This document shows, piece after piece, positions 9,634 to 18,622 of a DNA stretch of 64,000 nt. Position 1 is the stretch's first letter. Each line of letters opens with the position of its first letter. Made by a program: the position numbers and the translations under genes. The notes under the pieces were generated by a model. It was not told the origin of the DNA, did not search any database, and worked only from the letters and a program-made list of their open reading frames with translations. The DNA comes from Agromyces protaetiae (lineage in GTDB: Bacteria; Actinomycetota; Actinomycetes; Actinomycetales; Microbacteriaceae): NCBI RefSeq assembly GCF_030866785.1, contig NZ_CP133018.1:1674001-1738000 (forward strand), in the 5' to 3' direction.

Positions 9634-10490
9634 ACGATGCTCCCGGCCTGTTCGCGGGCGCGCATGCGCGCCGTGAGCCAATCGGTGAGCCGGATCGTCG
9701 GCCACGCGAGCAGCACGAAGAGCAGGCCCGCGACGACGTACGGCGTGAAGTTGAAGAAGTGCGCGGTCTCGATCTGTGCGGCACGCACGGCGTCGACCGC
9801 GCCGAGCACGGAGATCAGCCCGACGTCCTTCTGCATCGCCACGACGTCGTTCATGAGCGCCGGGGTGACTTTGCGCACGGCCTGGGGGAGGACGACGCGG
9901 CGCATCGTCTGACCGTGACTCAAGCCGAGCGCGCGGGCCGCGAGCCGCTGCGACGGGTGCACCGCCTCGATGCCCGCCCGGATCACCTCGGAGACGTAGG
10001 CGGAGTAGACGAGGATCAGTGCGATCGTGCCCCAGAACGCCGCGGGCATGCGGTCGAAGAACTGCAGGCCGGGCACCCCGTAGCCCACGAGGTAGAGCAC
10101 GATGATCAGCGGCATGCCGCGGAACAGGTCGGTGTACCCGGCCGCGAGGGCGCGCACGGGGAAGAACACCGGTCCGCGGAGGGTGCGCAGGCTCGCCAGG
10201 AGCAGCCCGAGCAGCGCCACTCCGACGATCGCGAAGACGAGCACCTGCAGGTTCAGCAGCAGCCCCTCGAGCACCCTCGGCAGCGAGGCGATCGCGACCT
10301 CGGGATTGAAGAAGGACTCCTGCACCCGTGCCCATCCGGGCGAGCCGGCGACCGCCCACACGAGCAGTCCGGCGAACACGATCGTGCTGAGCACGCTGAT
10401 CAGCACGGACCGTCGCGTCTGACGCGTGCGGAACGCGCGCCGATCGAGCTCGAGCGCGCTCGGCTGCCAGGCGGTGTCGGTCACAGGCAC
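9630..10490 (-). CDS. Polar amino-acid ABC transporter permease
   Basis: This permease of the His/Glu/Gln/Arg type has an N-terminal membrane segment (about residues 25-45), then the transport core, including the FRGMPLIIVLYLV helix and the EAA coupling loop (EAVHPSQRLAARALGLSHGQ). The family usually works as one or two copies beside a GlnQ-type ATPase. Two adjacent GTG codons can start it, at 10490 (MPVTDTAWQ) or 10484 (MTDTAWQ); neither has a clear Shine-Dalgarno, so the first is given. It lies 32 bases after the binding-protein gene in the same operon. Confidence 0.9.
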   Translation of the reverse strand: MPVTDTAWQPSALELDRRAFRTRQTRRSVLISVLSTIVFAGLLVWAVAGSPGWARVQESFFNPEVAIASLPRVLEGLLLNLQVLVFAIVGVALLGLLLASLRTLRGPVFFPVRALAAGYTDLFRGMPLIIVLYLVGYGVPGLQFFDRMPAAFWGTIALILVYSAYVSEVIRAGIEAVHPSQRLAARALGLSHGQTMRRVVLPQAVRKVTPALMNDVVAMQKDVGLISVLGAVDAVRAAQIETAHFFNFTPYVVAGLLFVLLAWPTIRLTDWLTARMRAREQAGSIV

Positions 10491-10522
10491 ACGGTACTGG
10501 ACACGGATGCTCCGGCGTGCGG

Positions 10523-11368
10523 CTACTGCAGGACCGGCGCGGTGTCGTCGCCGCCCAGCCACTCGGCGGCGAGCGCGTCGAGCGTGCCGTCCTCGCGGAG
10601 TGCGTCGACCGCGGCCGTCACGTCGGCCGTGAGCGCCGAGTCCTTCTCCAGCACCAGGCCGAACTGGTCGGCGCCCTCGGTGCCCGGGATCTGTCCGACG
10701 ATGAGCCCGCCGTCGAGTTCGACGCCCGTGAGGTAGAACGCCGTGGGCAGGTCGACGACGATCGCGTCGACCTGGCCGTTCTGCAGCGCGAACTTCGCGT
10801 CGTCGTTGGTGTTGAAGACCTGTGCGCCCTGATCGGGCTGGATGACGTCCTCGATCGCGTCGAGGCTCGTCGTGCCGGTCTGTGCGCCGACGAGGAGCGG
10901 CTTGAGGTCGGCGAGGCTCGAGGCGTCGGCGGCAGGCGAGCCCTCGACGGTGATGACGACCTGCGTGGTCTCGTAGTACGGCGAGGAGAAGTCGACGGCC
11001 TCTTCGCGCTCGGGCGTGATCGAGAACTGCTGCAGGTTGATGTCGAAGTCCTTCGGACCCGGTGCGATCGCCTGGTCGAAGGTGGTCCGGACCCAGACGA
11101 CGTCCTCGGCGTCGAAGCCGAGCTGCTCGGCGACGGCGTACGCCACCGCCGCTTCGAAGCCCTCGCCCGACTCGGGCGCGTCGTCGATCACCCAGGGGTA
11201 GTAGGCGGGCTCGCCGGTGCCGACCGTGAACACGCCCTCGGTGACATAGCCGCTTCCCGAGCCGGCCGTCTCGGTCGGGTCGCCCGCGTCCGATCCCGAA
11301 GCGCATCCGGCGAGGCCGAGTGCCGCGGCAGCGGCGAGGGCGGTTGCGGCGAACAGGCGGGTCTTCAT
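10523..11368 (-). CDS. Amino-acid ABC transporter substrate-binding lipoprotein
   Basis: This 281-residue periplasmic-binding-protein-type lipoprotein captures the substrate for the adjacent permease and ATPase. The amino end has a signal peptide with lipobox LGLAGC, so it is tethered to the outer face of the membrane. The SBP_bac_3 fold is suggested by the order VTEGVFTVGTGEPAYYPWV, then FEAAVAYAVAEQLG, and the C-terminal DALREDGTLDALAAEWLG, typical of polar amino-acid binders. The ATG at 11368 is placed by a GGAGG-type site (GGAGGCCGCC) just before it. The upstream region is shared divergently with the GT87 gene at 11500. The ligand cannot be stated. Confidence 0.92.
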   Translation of the reverse strand: MKTRLFAATALAAAAALGLAGCASGSDAGDPTETAGSGSGYVTEGVFTVGTGEPAYYPWVIDDAPESGEGFEAAVAYAVAEQLGFDAEDVVWVRTTFDQAIAPGPKDFDINLQQFSITPEREEAVDFSSPYYETTQVVITVEGSPAADASSLADLKPLLVGAQTGTTSLDAIEDVIQPDQGAQVFNTNDDAKFALQNGQVDAIVVDLPTAFYLTGVELDGGLIVGQIPGTEGADQFGLVLEKDSALTADVTAAVDALREDGTLDALAAEWLGGDDTAPVLQ

Positions 11369-11486
11369 GGCGGCCTCCGGACGGGTTCGGGCAGGGTGGG
11401 GTGCAGGTCCAGCATCGCCCATCCACCCGGTCGCCGTCCCTTGCGTGGCGATATATGACAGCGCGATCTCCGCAGGAGCGCTCGGT

Positions 11487-11492
11487 TAGGAT
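11487..11492 (+). promoter_or_regulatory. Putative -10 element of the GT87 gene (leaderless)
   Basis: TAGGAT lies seven bases before the ATG at 11500. The divergent spacer to the binding-protein gene is only 131 bases, so both promoters lie close together. Confidence 0.4.
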
Positions 11493-11499
11493 CGCTGCC

Positions 11500-12804
11500 A
11501 TGACGGCACGGGGCGGGCGCGAGGCATCCGTCGCTCCGAACCGGGGCGCGGTGCGCCGCGCGCTCGCCGGGCGCGCTGCGCTCTGGACCGCGTTCGCGGC
11601 CGTGCACGCGGCGCTCGCGTGGCTGAACCTGTTCGCGCCCGGCTGGCCGCTCGGCGACGTCGAGAGCGTCTACCTGATGTGGACGCAACAGGCGGCGAAC
11701 GGATGGCTGCGGATCGGCATCGATGCGCCATGGGTGTATCCCATCCTCGCCTTCGCGCCGATGACGGCCTCGCTCGCGTTCGGCGCAGCCTGGTACCCGG
11801 TGACGTGGCTCGGGCTCATGACCGTGCTCGACGGGATCGCGTTCGCGATACTGATCGGGCAACGGCGGCTGTCGCGGACCCGCCGCGTCGCCGCGTGGTG
11901 GTGGCTCGCCTTCCTCGCCGCGCTCGGGCCGATCGCGCTCGGCCGCATCGACGCGGTCACCGTGCCGCTCGCGCTCGTCGGTCTGCTCCTCGCGGCCGGC
12001 CGGCCGCGCGTCGCGGCGGCGCTGCTCACCATCGCGACCTGGGTCAAGGTCTGGCCCGCCGCGCTGCTCGCCGCGCTCGTCATCGTGCACCGGCGGCGGG
12101 TCGAGGTGGTGACCGTGGCGGCCGCGCTCAGCGTCGGCATCGTCGGCGTCTGCCTGCTCGCCGGGTCGGGCCTGAACGTCTTCGGCTTCATCGGCCAGCA
12201 GGCCGGTCGCGGGCTGCAGGTCGAGGCGCCGATCGGCGTGCCGTGGCTCTGGCAGATCGTCTCCGGCGCGCCCGATGTCGCGGTCGAGTACGACCGCGAC
12301 ATCCTCACGTACCAGATCATCGGGCCGGGCGTCGAGACCGCCGCGTCGCTCACCACGCCCGCGATGGCGCTCGGCATCCTCGCGGTCGGCCTCGTGGGGG
12401 TTCGCGCCGCGCGGCGCGGAGCGCCCGTCGGACGCATCCTCGCGCCGCTCGCGCTCGCGCTGGTCGTCGTGCTCATGCTCGCCAACAAGGTCGGCTCGCC
12501 GCAGTTCGCGACGTGGCTCGCGGCGCCCGTGGTGCTCGGCCTCGCGACGGCGCCACGGCGGTTCACGGTGCCCGCCGTGCTCGCCGGGCTCGTCGCGGTG
12601 TTCACCCAGCTCATCTATCCGTACTGGTACGGCTGGCTGCTCGCGGCCAGCCCCGGCTCGGTCCTGCTCCTCACCGCCAAATCGGCGCTGCTCGTCGCGC
12701 TGCTCGTCTGGGGCATCCGCTCGCTGTGGCAGGCTGGAAGCGAGCGGGTCGATCGAGCCGCGCGCGGGCTACGCGCCGGCACGACCCGAATCCAGGAGGC
12801 ATGA
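11500..12804 (+). CDS. GT87/DUF2029-type membrane glycosyltransferase
   Basis: This 434-residue polytopic protein has roughly ten membrane helices and resembles the GT87/DUF2029 family, whose mycobacterial members add mannose from polyprenol-phosphate-mannose to envelope lipids. Family-like features are the early acidic loop after the first helix (WPLGDVESVYLMW), GRIDAVTVPLALVGLLLA and TWVKVWPAALLAALV. I choose the ATG at 11500 for its -10-like TAGGAT just upstream. The stop overlaps the next gene (ATGA). The sugar donor and acceptor are not known; assignment is by overall pattern. Confidence 0.75.
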   Translation: MTARGGREASVAPNRGAVRRALAGRAALWTAFAAVHAALAWLNLFAPGWPLGDVESVYLMWTQQAANGWLRIGIDAPWVYPILAFAPMTASLAFGAAWYPVTWLGLMTVLDGIAFAILIGQRRLSRTRRVAAWWWLAFLAALGPIALGRIDAVTVPLALVGLLLAAGRPRVAAALLTIATWVKVWPAALLAALVIVHRRRVEVVTVAAALSVGIVGVCLLAGSGLNVFGFIGQQAGRGLQVEAPIGVPWLWQIVSGAPDVAVEYDRDILTYQIIGPGVETAASLTTPAMALGILAVGLVGVRAARRGAPVGRILAPLALALVVVLMLANKVGSPQFATWLAAPVVLGLATAPRRFTVPAVLAGLVAVFTQLIYPYWYGWLLAASPGSVLLLTAKSALLVALLVWGIRSLWQAGSERVDRAARGLRAGTTRIQEA

Positions 12805-13115
12805 TGCTGGTCGCATTCTCCGTCGCGCCGAGCGGCGCCGAGGGGCCCGAGGGGTCGGTGCACGACGCGGTCGCCGCGGCCGTGCGCATCGTCCGCGAGT
12901 CGGGCCTGCCGAATCGGACCACGTCGATGTTCACCGAGCTCGAGGGTGAGTGGGACGAGGTGTTCGACGTGATCAAGCGCGCGACCGAGGCGGTCGCCGA
13001 GTACGGCCCGCGGGTCTCGCTCGTGCTGAAGGCGGACATCCGGGCCGGGCGCACCGGCGAGCTCGACGGCAAGGTCGAGCGGCTGGAACAGGCGATCCGC
13101 GACCAGAACGCCTGA
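12801..13115 (+). CDS. Thiamine-binding family protein (MTH1187/UPF0045-like)
   Basis: This small 104-residue cytoplasmic protein opens with MMLVAFSVAPSG and contains a ferredoxin-like beta-alpha-beta pattern (VHDAVAAAVRIVRESGLPN, then TSMFTELEGEWDEVFDVIKRA). It matches the MTH1187/YkoF-type family, some members of which bind thiamine. Its ATG directly follows AGGAGGC and overlaps the upstream stop (ATGATG), so it is coupled to the GT87 gene. No thiamine riboswitch is visible nearby, so a role in thiamine handling is known only from relatives. Confidence 0.8.
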   Translation: MMLVAFSVAPSGAEGPEGSVHDAVAAAVRIVRESGLPNRTTSMFTELEGEWDEVFDVIKRATEAVAEYGPRVSLVLKADIRAGRTGELDGKVERLEQAIRDQNA

Positions 13116-13174
13116 GCGGAGCGGTTCCCGACGTCGCGCGGTGTCATCGCCGAACGGGTGACGGTTCGACGCCT

Positions 13175-13186
13175 CGAATCGATTCG
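13175..13186. promoter_or_regulatory. Palindromic operator candidate before the MFS gene
   Basis: CGAATCGATTCG is a perfect 12-base palindrome sitting in the -35/spacer region of a predicted promoter whose -10-like element GATGAT is at 13195-13200, six bases before the GTG start. Its place suggests a repressor site. No regulator gene is adjacent. Confidence 0.4.
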
Positions 13187-13206
13187 AATCGTGAGATGAT
13201 CGACCG

Positions 13207-14481
13207 GTGACCCTCGCTGCAGACGGGCCGACGACCAGCTGGTCGCCGGCCCGCGTTCGTTTCGCCCTGCTCGCGCTCGCCCTCGGTGGCTTCGGCATCG
13301 GCGCGACCGAGTTCGTCGCGATGGGGCTGCTGCCGAACATCGCGGCCGACCTCATGCCGTCGCTGTACGCAGCCTCGCCGGAGGAGGCCAACGCGCGTGC
13401 AGGGTGGATCATCTCGGCCTATGCGGCCGGGGTCGTCGTCGGCGCACCGACCATTGCGGCGGCCGCCGCCAGGTGGCCGCGGAAGCGGCTGCTGCTGTGG
13501 TTGCTCACCGCGTTCACGCTCGGCACGGTCGCCTCGGCCGTGCTGCCGAGCTTCGAGCTGGTGCTCGTCGCCCGCTTCGTGTCGGCGCTCCCGCACGGGG
13601 CCTACTTCGGCATCGCCTCGCTGGTCGCGGCGAGCCTCATGGGGCCCGGCAAGCGGGCGCGCGGCGTCGCACTCGTGCTGTCGGGACTCACGATCGCCAA
13701 TGTGATCGGGGTGCCGGCGATCACGTGGCTCGGGCAGGCCGCCGGGTGGCGCGTCGCCTATCTCGCGGTCGCGGCGATCTTCGCGCTCACGTTCGTCGCG
13801 GTGCTTGCGGCCGTGCCCTGGCAGCCCGGCGATGCGCGCGCGACCATGCGGCGCGAGCTCGCGGCGTTCGGGCGGGCGCAGGTCTGGTTCGCGGTCGGCA
13901 TCGGCGCCGTGGGCTTCGGCGGGCTCTTCGCGGTGTACAGCTATGTCGCGCCGCTCGCGACCGAGGTCACCGGGCTCCGCGAAGCGCTCGTGCCGTTCGC
14001 GCTCGTCGCGATCGGTCTCGGTATGACGGTCGGGAACCTCGTCGGCGGCCGGCTCGCGGACTGGAGCGTGCGCCGCGCGATGTACCTGTTCTTCGTCGTG
14101 CTCGCGTTCGCGCTCGTGCTGCTCGCGCTCACGGCCGCGAACCCGGTCGGGCTGTTCACGGGGCTGTTCCTCGTCGGCGGCGCTTCCGCGGCGCTCTCGC
14201 CCACGATCCAGGCGCGGCTCATGGATGTCGCGCGCGACAGCCAGTCGCTCGCGGCCGCGCTCAATCATTCGGCGCTGAACATCGGCAACAGTCTGGGTGC
14301 ATTCCTCGGCGGGCTCGCGATCGCGGGTGGACTCGGATACGTCGCGCCGGTGTGGATCGGCGTGCTGCTGACGCTCGTCGGGAGTGCGCTCGCCGTCGCG
14401 AGTTTCGGCCTTGACCGGTCGCGCCGCCGGCGAGGGGTCGTCGTTGCGGTGACGACCGCGGCGACACCCGCGCTCGACTGA
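13207..14481 (+). CDS. MFS transporter, DHA1-type exporter
   Basis: This 424-residue major facilitator has about twelve membrane helices. The amino end ALGGFGIGATEFVAMGLLP is typical of the AraJ/YdhP-like DHA1 exporters, which expel drugs, sugars or small metabolites. The GTG at 13207 follows a predicted -10 by six bases, so the message may be leaderless. The C-terminal tail is Arg-rich, as expected for the cytoplasmic face. It stands alone between a gene pair and the RHS gene. The substrate is unknown. Confidence 0.88.
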   Translation: MTLAADGPTTSWSPARVRFALLALALGGFGIGATEFVAMGLLPNIAADLMPSLYAASPEEANARAGWIISAYAAGVVVGAPTIAAAAARWPRKRLLLWLLTAFTLGTVASAVLPSFELVLVARFVSALPHGAYFGIASLVAASLMGPGKRARGVALVLSGLTIANVIGVPAITWLGQAAGWRVAYLAVAAIFALTFVAVLAAVPWQPGDARATMRRELAAFGRAQVWFAVGIGAVGFGGLFAVYSYVAPLATEVTGLREALVPFALVAIGLGMTVGNLVGGRLADWSVRRAMYLFFVVLAFALVLLALTAANPVGLFTGLFLVGGASAALSPTIQARLMDVARDSQSLAAALNHSALNIGNSLGAFLGGLAIAGGLGYVAPVWIGVLLTLVGSALAVASFGLDRSRRRRGVVVAVTTAATPALD

Positions 14482-14574
14482 GTTCGCCGGCGCGGCCCAT
14501 GAATGCGCATCGGAGCTTTCGCCGTCCGGGGACACTGGATATATTAACATCCACTCATTGAGGGATGTGGTCGT

Positions 14575-17500
14575 ATGCGGTGGTCGTCGGTGCGCCGGGG
14601 CAGGCGCGGAGATGGGTCGGGTCGTGGGGCCGGGCTCGGTCGGGGGGCCGTGACGGTGGGAGCGCTGGTGTGTGCGGCGCTGGTCGGCGGGCTGGTGTCG
14701 CCGGTGTGGGCTGCGTCGGCGGACGACGACGGTGATGCCCGAGGCGGGGTGGAGCTGGGGTCGTTCGCGTCGGGGGACGGGCTCGAGGGCGCGATCGGCG
14801 AGTTGGACGGGTCGCTCGGGTTCGGCTTGTCGGCCGGCGGGGTGAGCCTGGAGTGGGACTCACGTGGGGTGGGTGCCGATGCGGTGGGGCTCGGTGCGGG
14901 CTGGTCGTTCGGGTTGGCGACGGTGCGCGTGACGGGTGGCGTGTGGGTGTACCCCGCGTCGGGTGGTGCGTACGAGATGAACCTGTCCGCGCCGTCGGGA
15001 TTGGCGGGGTATCCGGGTACGGATGTGCGGTTCGAGGCGGCCGTCCCCGGTGCAGTGGTTCCAGGGCGTGCGGATGGTTCGGTGCGGGAGACGGCGTACG
15101 CGTACGCGTTGCACGAGCTGGGCGGGGTGTCGACGTACTTCGACGCGGCCGGGCATCCCGTCGCGCGCGTGGTGCTCGGTGGCGAGCGGCTCGACTGGAC
15201 GTGGGCGGGCGGCGGGGCGGGGCGCCTGACGTCGGTCGTGTCGCCTGATGGCTCGGTGACCGCATTGGACTGGTCGGACCCCGGCCGAGTGATGATCGTT
15301 CCCGGCAGCATGGTCACGGATCCGGTCGAAGGGGCGGGAGCCGGCGGTCGGTGGCTGGTGGAGCTGGACGGAGGCCGCGTGTCGGCGCTCATCGATCCGG
15401 TGGGCGGGCGCACGCAGGTGACGTACGACCGTCAGGGCATGGTCGAGCGGGTGACCGATCCGGCGGGAGCCATGACGGTGGTGCAGTGGCAGGCCTCGTC
15501 CGACGGCGTGCCGCGCGTCGAACGGGTGCGGGTGCTCGACGCGGCGACAGGTGCCGAGCTGAGTGCGCGGGAGTGGAGTGTGCAGGGCGACGTCTCACCG
15601 TCGGGGTGGCCGCTGAGCGCCGAGCCACACGTGCCGGGCGTCGCGCTGGGCCCGGGGTTCGAGACCTCGGTGTCGGACGGGAAGACCCGCGTGCGGTCGG
15701 GGGTGGATGCGCACGGCCGGTTGACCGAGCGGGCCGTAGTGGCCGGCTCGTCCTCGGGCGAGTGGGTCGTGCAGGAGCAGGAGATGGAGTATCCGGAGGT
15801 CGGCGGTCCGATGGGGCGGCCCGGCGAGGGCATGCAGCCCACGTCGGCGTCGACGACGCACCATGATCTGCGCGGTGGGACACGGGTGGCGACGGAGTCG
15901 TATGAGCGCGACGAGTTCGGGCGGATGGTCTCGCGAGTCGCCATCGATGGCTCGATCGTGCGATGGGTGTACGACGATGTGGTGCCGCGCGGGCGGGCGT
16001 TGCCGGTCGGGTTGGTGGTCGAGGAGACCACGACGGCGGCCGACGGGCTCGTGCGTTCGACGCGCTCGGCGCTGAGCGAGGATCGCGGCGCGGTGGTCGC
16101 TACGGAGCAGTGGTCGGAGCATGCGGGCGGCGAGCTGGTGCGGGTCGGGCGGGTCGAAGCCGACGTCGCGGACGGGTTCGTGACCGAGGAGCGTGTGTTC
16201 CCGGCCGGGGATCCGGCTGCGACGCCGGCGATCACGCGGTGGACGAAGCAGGTCGATGTGGCGCGTGGGACGAGGTCTGTCGTGGAGACGGTCGCGGCCG
16301 GGACCTCGATCGAGGCAGCCACGGTGTCGGTGTCGTCGTTGGTGCACGGGGGTGTGCTGTCGGAGACCGACGAGGTCGGCGCGGTCACGTCCGCCATGTA
16401 CGACCAGGCGGGTCGACCGACGGCGGTCGAAGACACCGCGGGGAGGACCGTGGCGTACGCCTATCGTTCGCGGCAGGCCGACGGGATCAATGCGGTCATG
16501 ACGACCGACACGATCGGCGTCACGGAGACCGAGGAGCGTGACGTGCTCGGTCGGGTCGTCGAGAAGACGCTGCGGTCGGACACCGAGACCGCGCCCGGGC
16601 AGCGGCGCGAGCTCGATGCTCTCGGGCGGGTGGTGTCGCAGACCGATCAGCGCGGGGTCGCCGAGCGCACCTCGTACACGCCGGACGGGTTGGTCGCCGA
16701 GATCGTGTCCGATACCGGCCGGGTCCTCACGAACGAGTACGACCCGGTCACGCGGGACCTGGTCACGACGCGGGTGCGCTCGGCGGACGGTGCCGAGGTC
16801 GTCTCCTCGTTCGAGAACGACCGGGCCGGCCGGGTGGTCGCGGTGTACGATCCGGCGGATGAGGCGGGCACGCGTATCTCGTACGAGCACGACGACTTCG
16901 GGAATGTGACGCGGACGGTCTACCCGGACGGTGCCGAGATCAGGCACGAGTACGACCAGAACGGCCGGAAGCGGGCCACGATCGACATCGACGGCAACCG
17001 AACCGAGTACACCTACGACGCGAAGGACGGCGCGATGGTGGCCGCGGTCCAGGTCGACCGCGACGGACAGCACGTGAGCGGGGTGCGGTACGGGTACGAC
17101 GAGTACCGGCGGATGAACGTGCTCGAGCGCGACAATGGCGTACGGACCGAGGTGACGTTCACGAGCACCGCCGAGGTGGCATCCGAGATCACGACCGGCC
17201 CGGACGGCGTGCGGTCAGAACGCGCGTACGAGTACACGCCGGTTGGGGACCTCACCTCGCGGATCGACCGGGTCCGCGACGAGACGGGGCAGCTCGAGGT
17301 CACACGGACCGACTACGAGTACGACGGGTTCGACCGGCTGATGGGCGCACTGGCGAAACGCGGGATTGGCAAGTTCTCGAAGACGTGCATGGAGCTCATG
17401 GATCTCGCCTGTATTCCCAGCTATACAGCGGTCGGTCAGGACGCTCTTGGCAATCTGAGGGGTCGCGTGTCCGGAGACGATCTCCTCGCGAGACAGAAGG

Positions 17501-17907
17501 CTGTGTACGGATGGCGCGTGTCGTTGGAGAAGGCCGAGCCCGAGCGCCTTCCTCAGCTCGTTGGCGATTTCATGGATCCATATCTGACCGTGAACATGGA
17601 TACGGCGATGGTGAGTCTTCAGAAAGCGCGACGCACAGCCACCGATGCATTGGATTCGAACCTGCAGGCGGTCAATGCGCTTGAGGCTCACGACCTGCTT
17701 GTCGCCGCCGAGAGCAGGATCAAGACCTTGGTCGAGACGGCAGATGAGCAGCTCGCCCTCGCGGAATCCCATATTGCGTCGTTCATCAAATCAGATTTCC
17801 CGGGCACGGGTGGACTGACATCCGTGCAGACGCAGATCACCCAGCTTCGGAACGACCTCGGGGTTCTCCTCGACCGGAAACCACCGGTCATCGTGGATCG
17901 ATACTGA
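14575..17907 (+). CDS. Secreted RHS-repeat protein with an atypical C-terminal module
   Basis: This 1110-residue protein has an Arg-rich signal peptide (hydrophobic stretch about residues 25-47, SPVWAASA cleavage region), a DUF6531-like N-terminal part, and many YD/RHS repeats (YDQAGRPTAVEDTAGRTV, YEHDDFGNVTRTVYPDG, YEYDGFDRLMGA). RHS proteins build hollow shells that enclose C-terminal toxins in contact or secreted competition systems. Here the repeats stop abruptly near residue 924, and the usual shell-closing DPxGxxxDP-type block is absent. The last 186 residues are mostly helical (KFSKTCMELMDLACIPSYT onward) and unrecognised. Codons in this tail use more A/T than the rest. No immunity-like gene follows; the next gene is on the opposite strand. 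The ATG at 14575 follows GAGGG. Confidence 0.85.
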   Translation: MRWSSVRRGRRGDGSGRGAGLGRGAVTVGALVCAALVGGLVSPVWAASADDDGDARGGVELGSFASGDGLEGAIGELDGSLGFGLSAGGVSLEWDSRGVGADAVGLGAGWSFGLATVRVTGGVWVYPASGGAYEMNLSAPSGLAGYPGTDVRFEAAVPGAVVPGRADGSVRETAYAYALHELGGVSTYFDAAGHPVARVVLGGERLDWTWAGGGAGRLTSVVSPDGSVTALDWSDPGRVMIVPGSMVTDPVEGAGAGGRWLVELDGGRVSALIDPVGGRTQVTYDRQGMVERVTDPAGAMTVVQWQASSDGVPRVERVRVLDAATGAELSAREWSVQGDVSPSGWPLSAEPHVPGVALGPGFETSVSDGKTRVRSGVDAHGRLTERAVVAGSSSGEWVVQEQEMEYPEVGGPMGRPGEGMQPTSASTTHHDLRGGTRVATESYERDEFGRMVSRVAIDGSIVRWVYDDVVPRGRALPVGLVVEETTTAADGLVRSTRSALSEDRGAVVATEQWSEHAGGELVRVGRVEADVADGFVTEERVFPAGDPAATPAITRWTKQVDVARGTRSVVETVAAGTSIEAATVSVSSLVHGGVLSETDEVGAVTSAMYDQAGRPTAVEDTAGRTVAYAYRSRQADGINAVMTTDTIGVTETEERDVLGRVVEKTLRSDTETAPGQRRELDALGRVVSQTDQRGVAERTSYTPDGLVAEIVSDTGRVLTNEYDPVTRDLVTTRVRSADGAEVVSSFENDRAGRVVAVYDPADEAGTRISYEHDDFGNVTRTVYPDGAEIRHEYDQNGRKRATIDIDGNRTEYTYDAKDGAMVAAVQVDRDGQHVSGVRYGYDEYRRMNVLERDNGVRTEVTFTSTAEVASEITTGPDGVRSERAYEYTPVGDLTSRIDRVRDETGQLEVTRTDYEYDGFDRLMGALAKRGIGKFSKTCMELMDLACIPSYTAVGQDALGNLRGRVSGDDLLARQKAVYGWRVSLEKAEPERLPQLVGDFMDPYLTVNMDTAMVSLQKARRTATDALDSNLQAVNALEAHDLLVAAESRIKTLVETADEQLALAESHIASFIKSDFPGTGGLTSVQTQITQLRNDLGVLLDRKPPVIVDRY

Positions 17908-17912
17908 CGCCC

Positions 17913-17936
17913 GACGCCGACGCCGACGCCGACGCA
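17913..17936. repeat. GACGCC hexamer run after the RHS gene
   Basis: Four tandem GACGCC units lie directly after the RHS stop codon, in the 64-base gap to the convergent response-regulator gene. No terminator hairpin is evident in the gap. Confidence 0.6.
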
Positions 17937-17971
17937 CCGGACCGACTGGCATGCATCGCCGGTCGCGCCGC

Positions 17972-18622
17972 TCAGTCGCTCTGCAGCAGGATCCCATCGG
18001 CGATGGCCCGCTTGCGCAGCGCGACCTTGGTGCCCACGTCGTACCCCGCCACGCGATACTTCTCACGAATGCGCTTGAGGTAGCTCTTCGCGGTCTCCTC
18101 GGAGATGCCGAGCTGGAACGCCACGGCCTTGACCGGCTGCCCGGCGCCGTACAGTGCCATGACCCGGCGCTCCTGCGCCGAGAGCTTCGGCGACAGGCCG
18201 TCCTCGAGCAGGGTCGCCTGCAGCTCGGGCGTGAGATACGACTCGCCGAGCTTGGCGGCACGGATCGCCTCGACGATCGTCTCCACCGGCTCCGACTTCG
18301 GCAGGTAGCCGAGCGCGCCGGCGCTCAGCGCCTCGCGAACCACCGCGGGCTCCGAGTAGGTGCTGATCAGCATGGTCTGCACGCCCGCCGACTTCAGCAT
18401 CGAGAGCTTGAGCGAGACCGGGATGTTGTCCTTCAGGTCCAGGTCGAGCAGCACGACGTCCACGGGGAACGCCGGGTGTGCGAGCAGCTCAGACCACGAC
18501 GGGACCGCGGCCACGACCTCGATGTCGGGCGCGGCACCGCGCAGCCACTCGCTGAGTGCGCCGAGCAGCATGCGATGGTCGTCGACGATCGCCAGACGGA
18601 TGGGGGTGATGGAATCGGGCAT
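17972..18622 (-). CDS. LuxR-type response regulator
   Basis: This 216-residue regulator has a receiver domain (acidic pair at 14-15, phospho-acceptor Asp about residue 60 in VVLLDLDL, Lys in YLPKSEP) and a C-terminal helix-turn-helix (QPVKAVAFQLGISEETAKSY) of the LuxR/NarL class. It should bind DNA when phosphorylated by the kinase two genes upstream. Its ATG follows the TGA of the preceding gene with no gap (18623/18622), so all three genes are one operon. It converges on the RHS gene, which is a possible but unproven target. Confidence 0.9.
   Translation of the reverse strand: MPDSITPIRLAIVDDHRMLLGALSEWLRGAAPDIEVVAAVPSWSELLAHPAFPVDVVLLDLDLKDNIPVSLKLSMLKSAGVQTMLISTYSEPAVVREALSAGALGYLPKSEPVETIVEAIRAAKLGESYLTPELQATLLEDGLSPKLSAQERRVMALYGAGQPVKAVAFQLGISEETAKSYLKRIREKYRVAGYDVGTKVALRKRAIADGILLQSD

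Noticed and set aside
17908..17971. Immunity gene for the RHS tail
   Set aside because: Only 64 bases separate the RHS stop from the convergent regulator gene, and no ORF of useful size fits.
14482..17971. Insertion sequence explaining the RHS C-terminus
   Set aside because: No transposase fragment, terminal inverted repeats or target duplication seen around 17340 or 17907.
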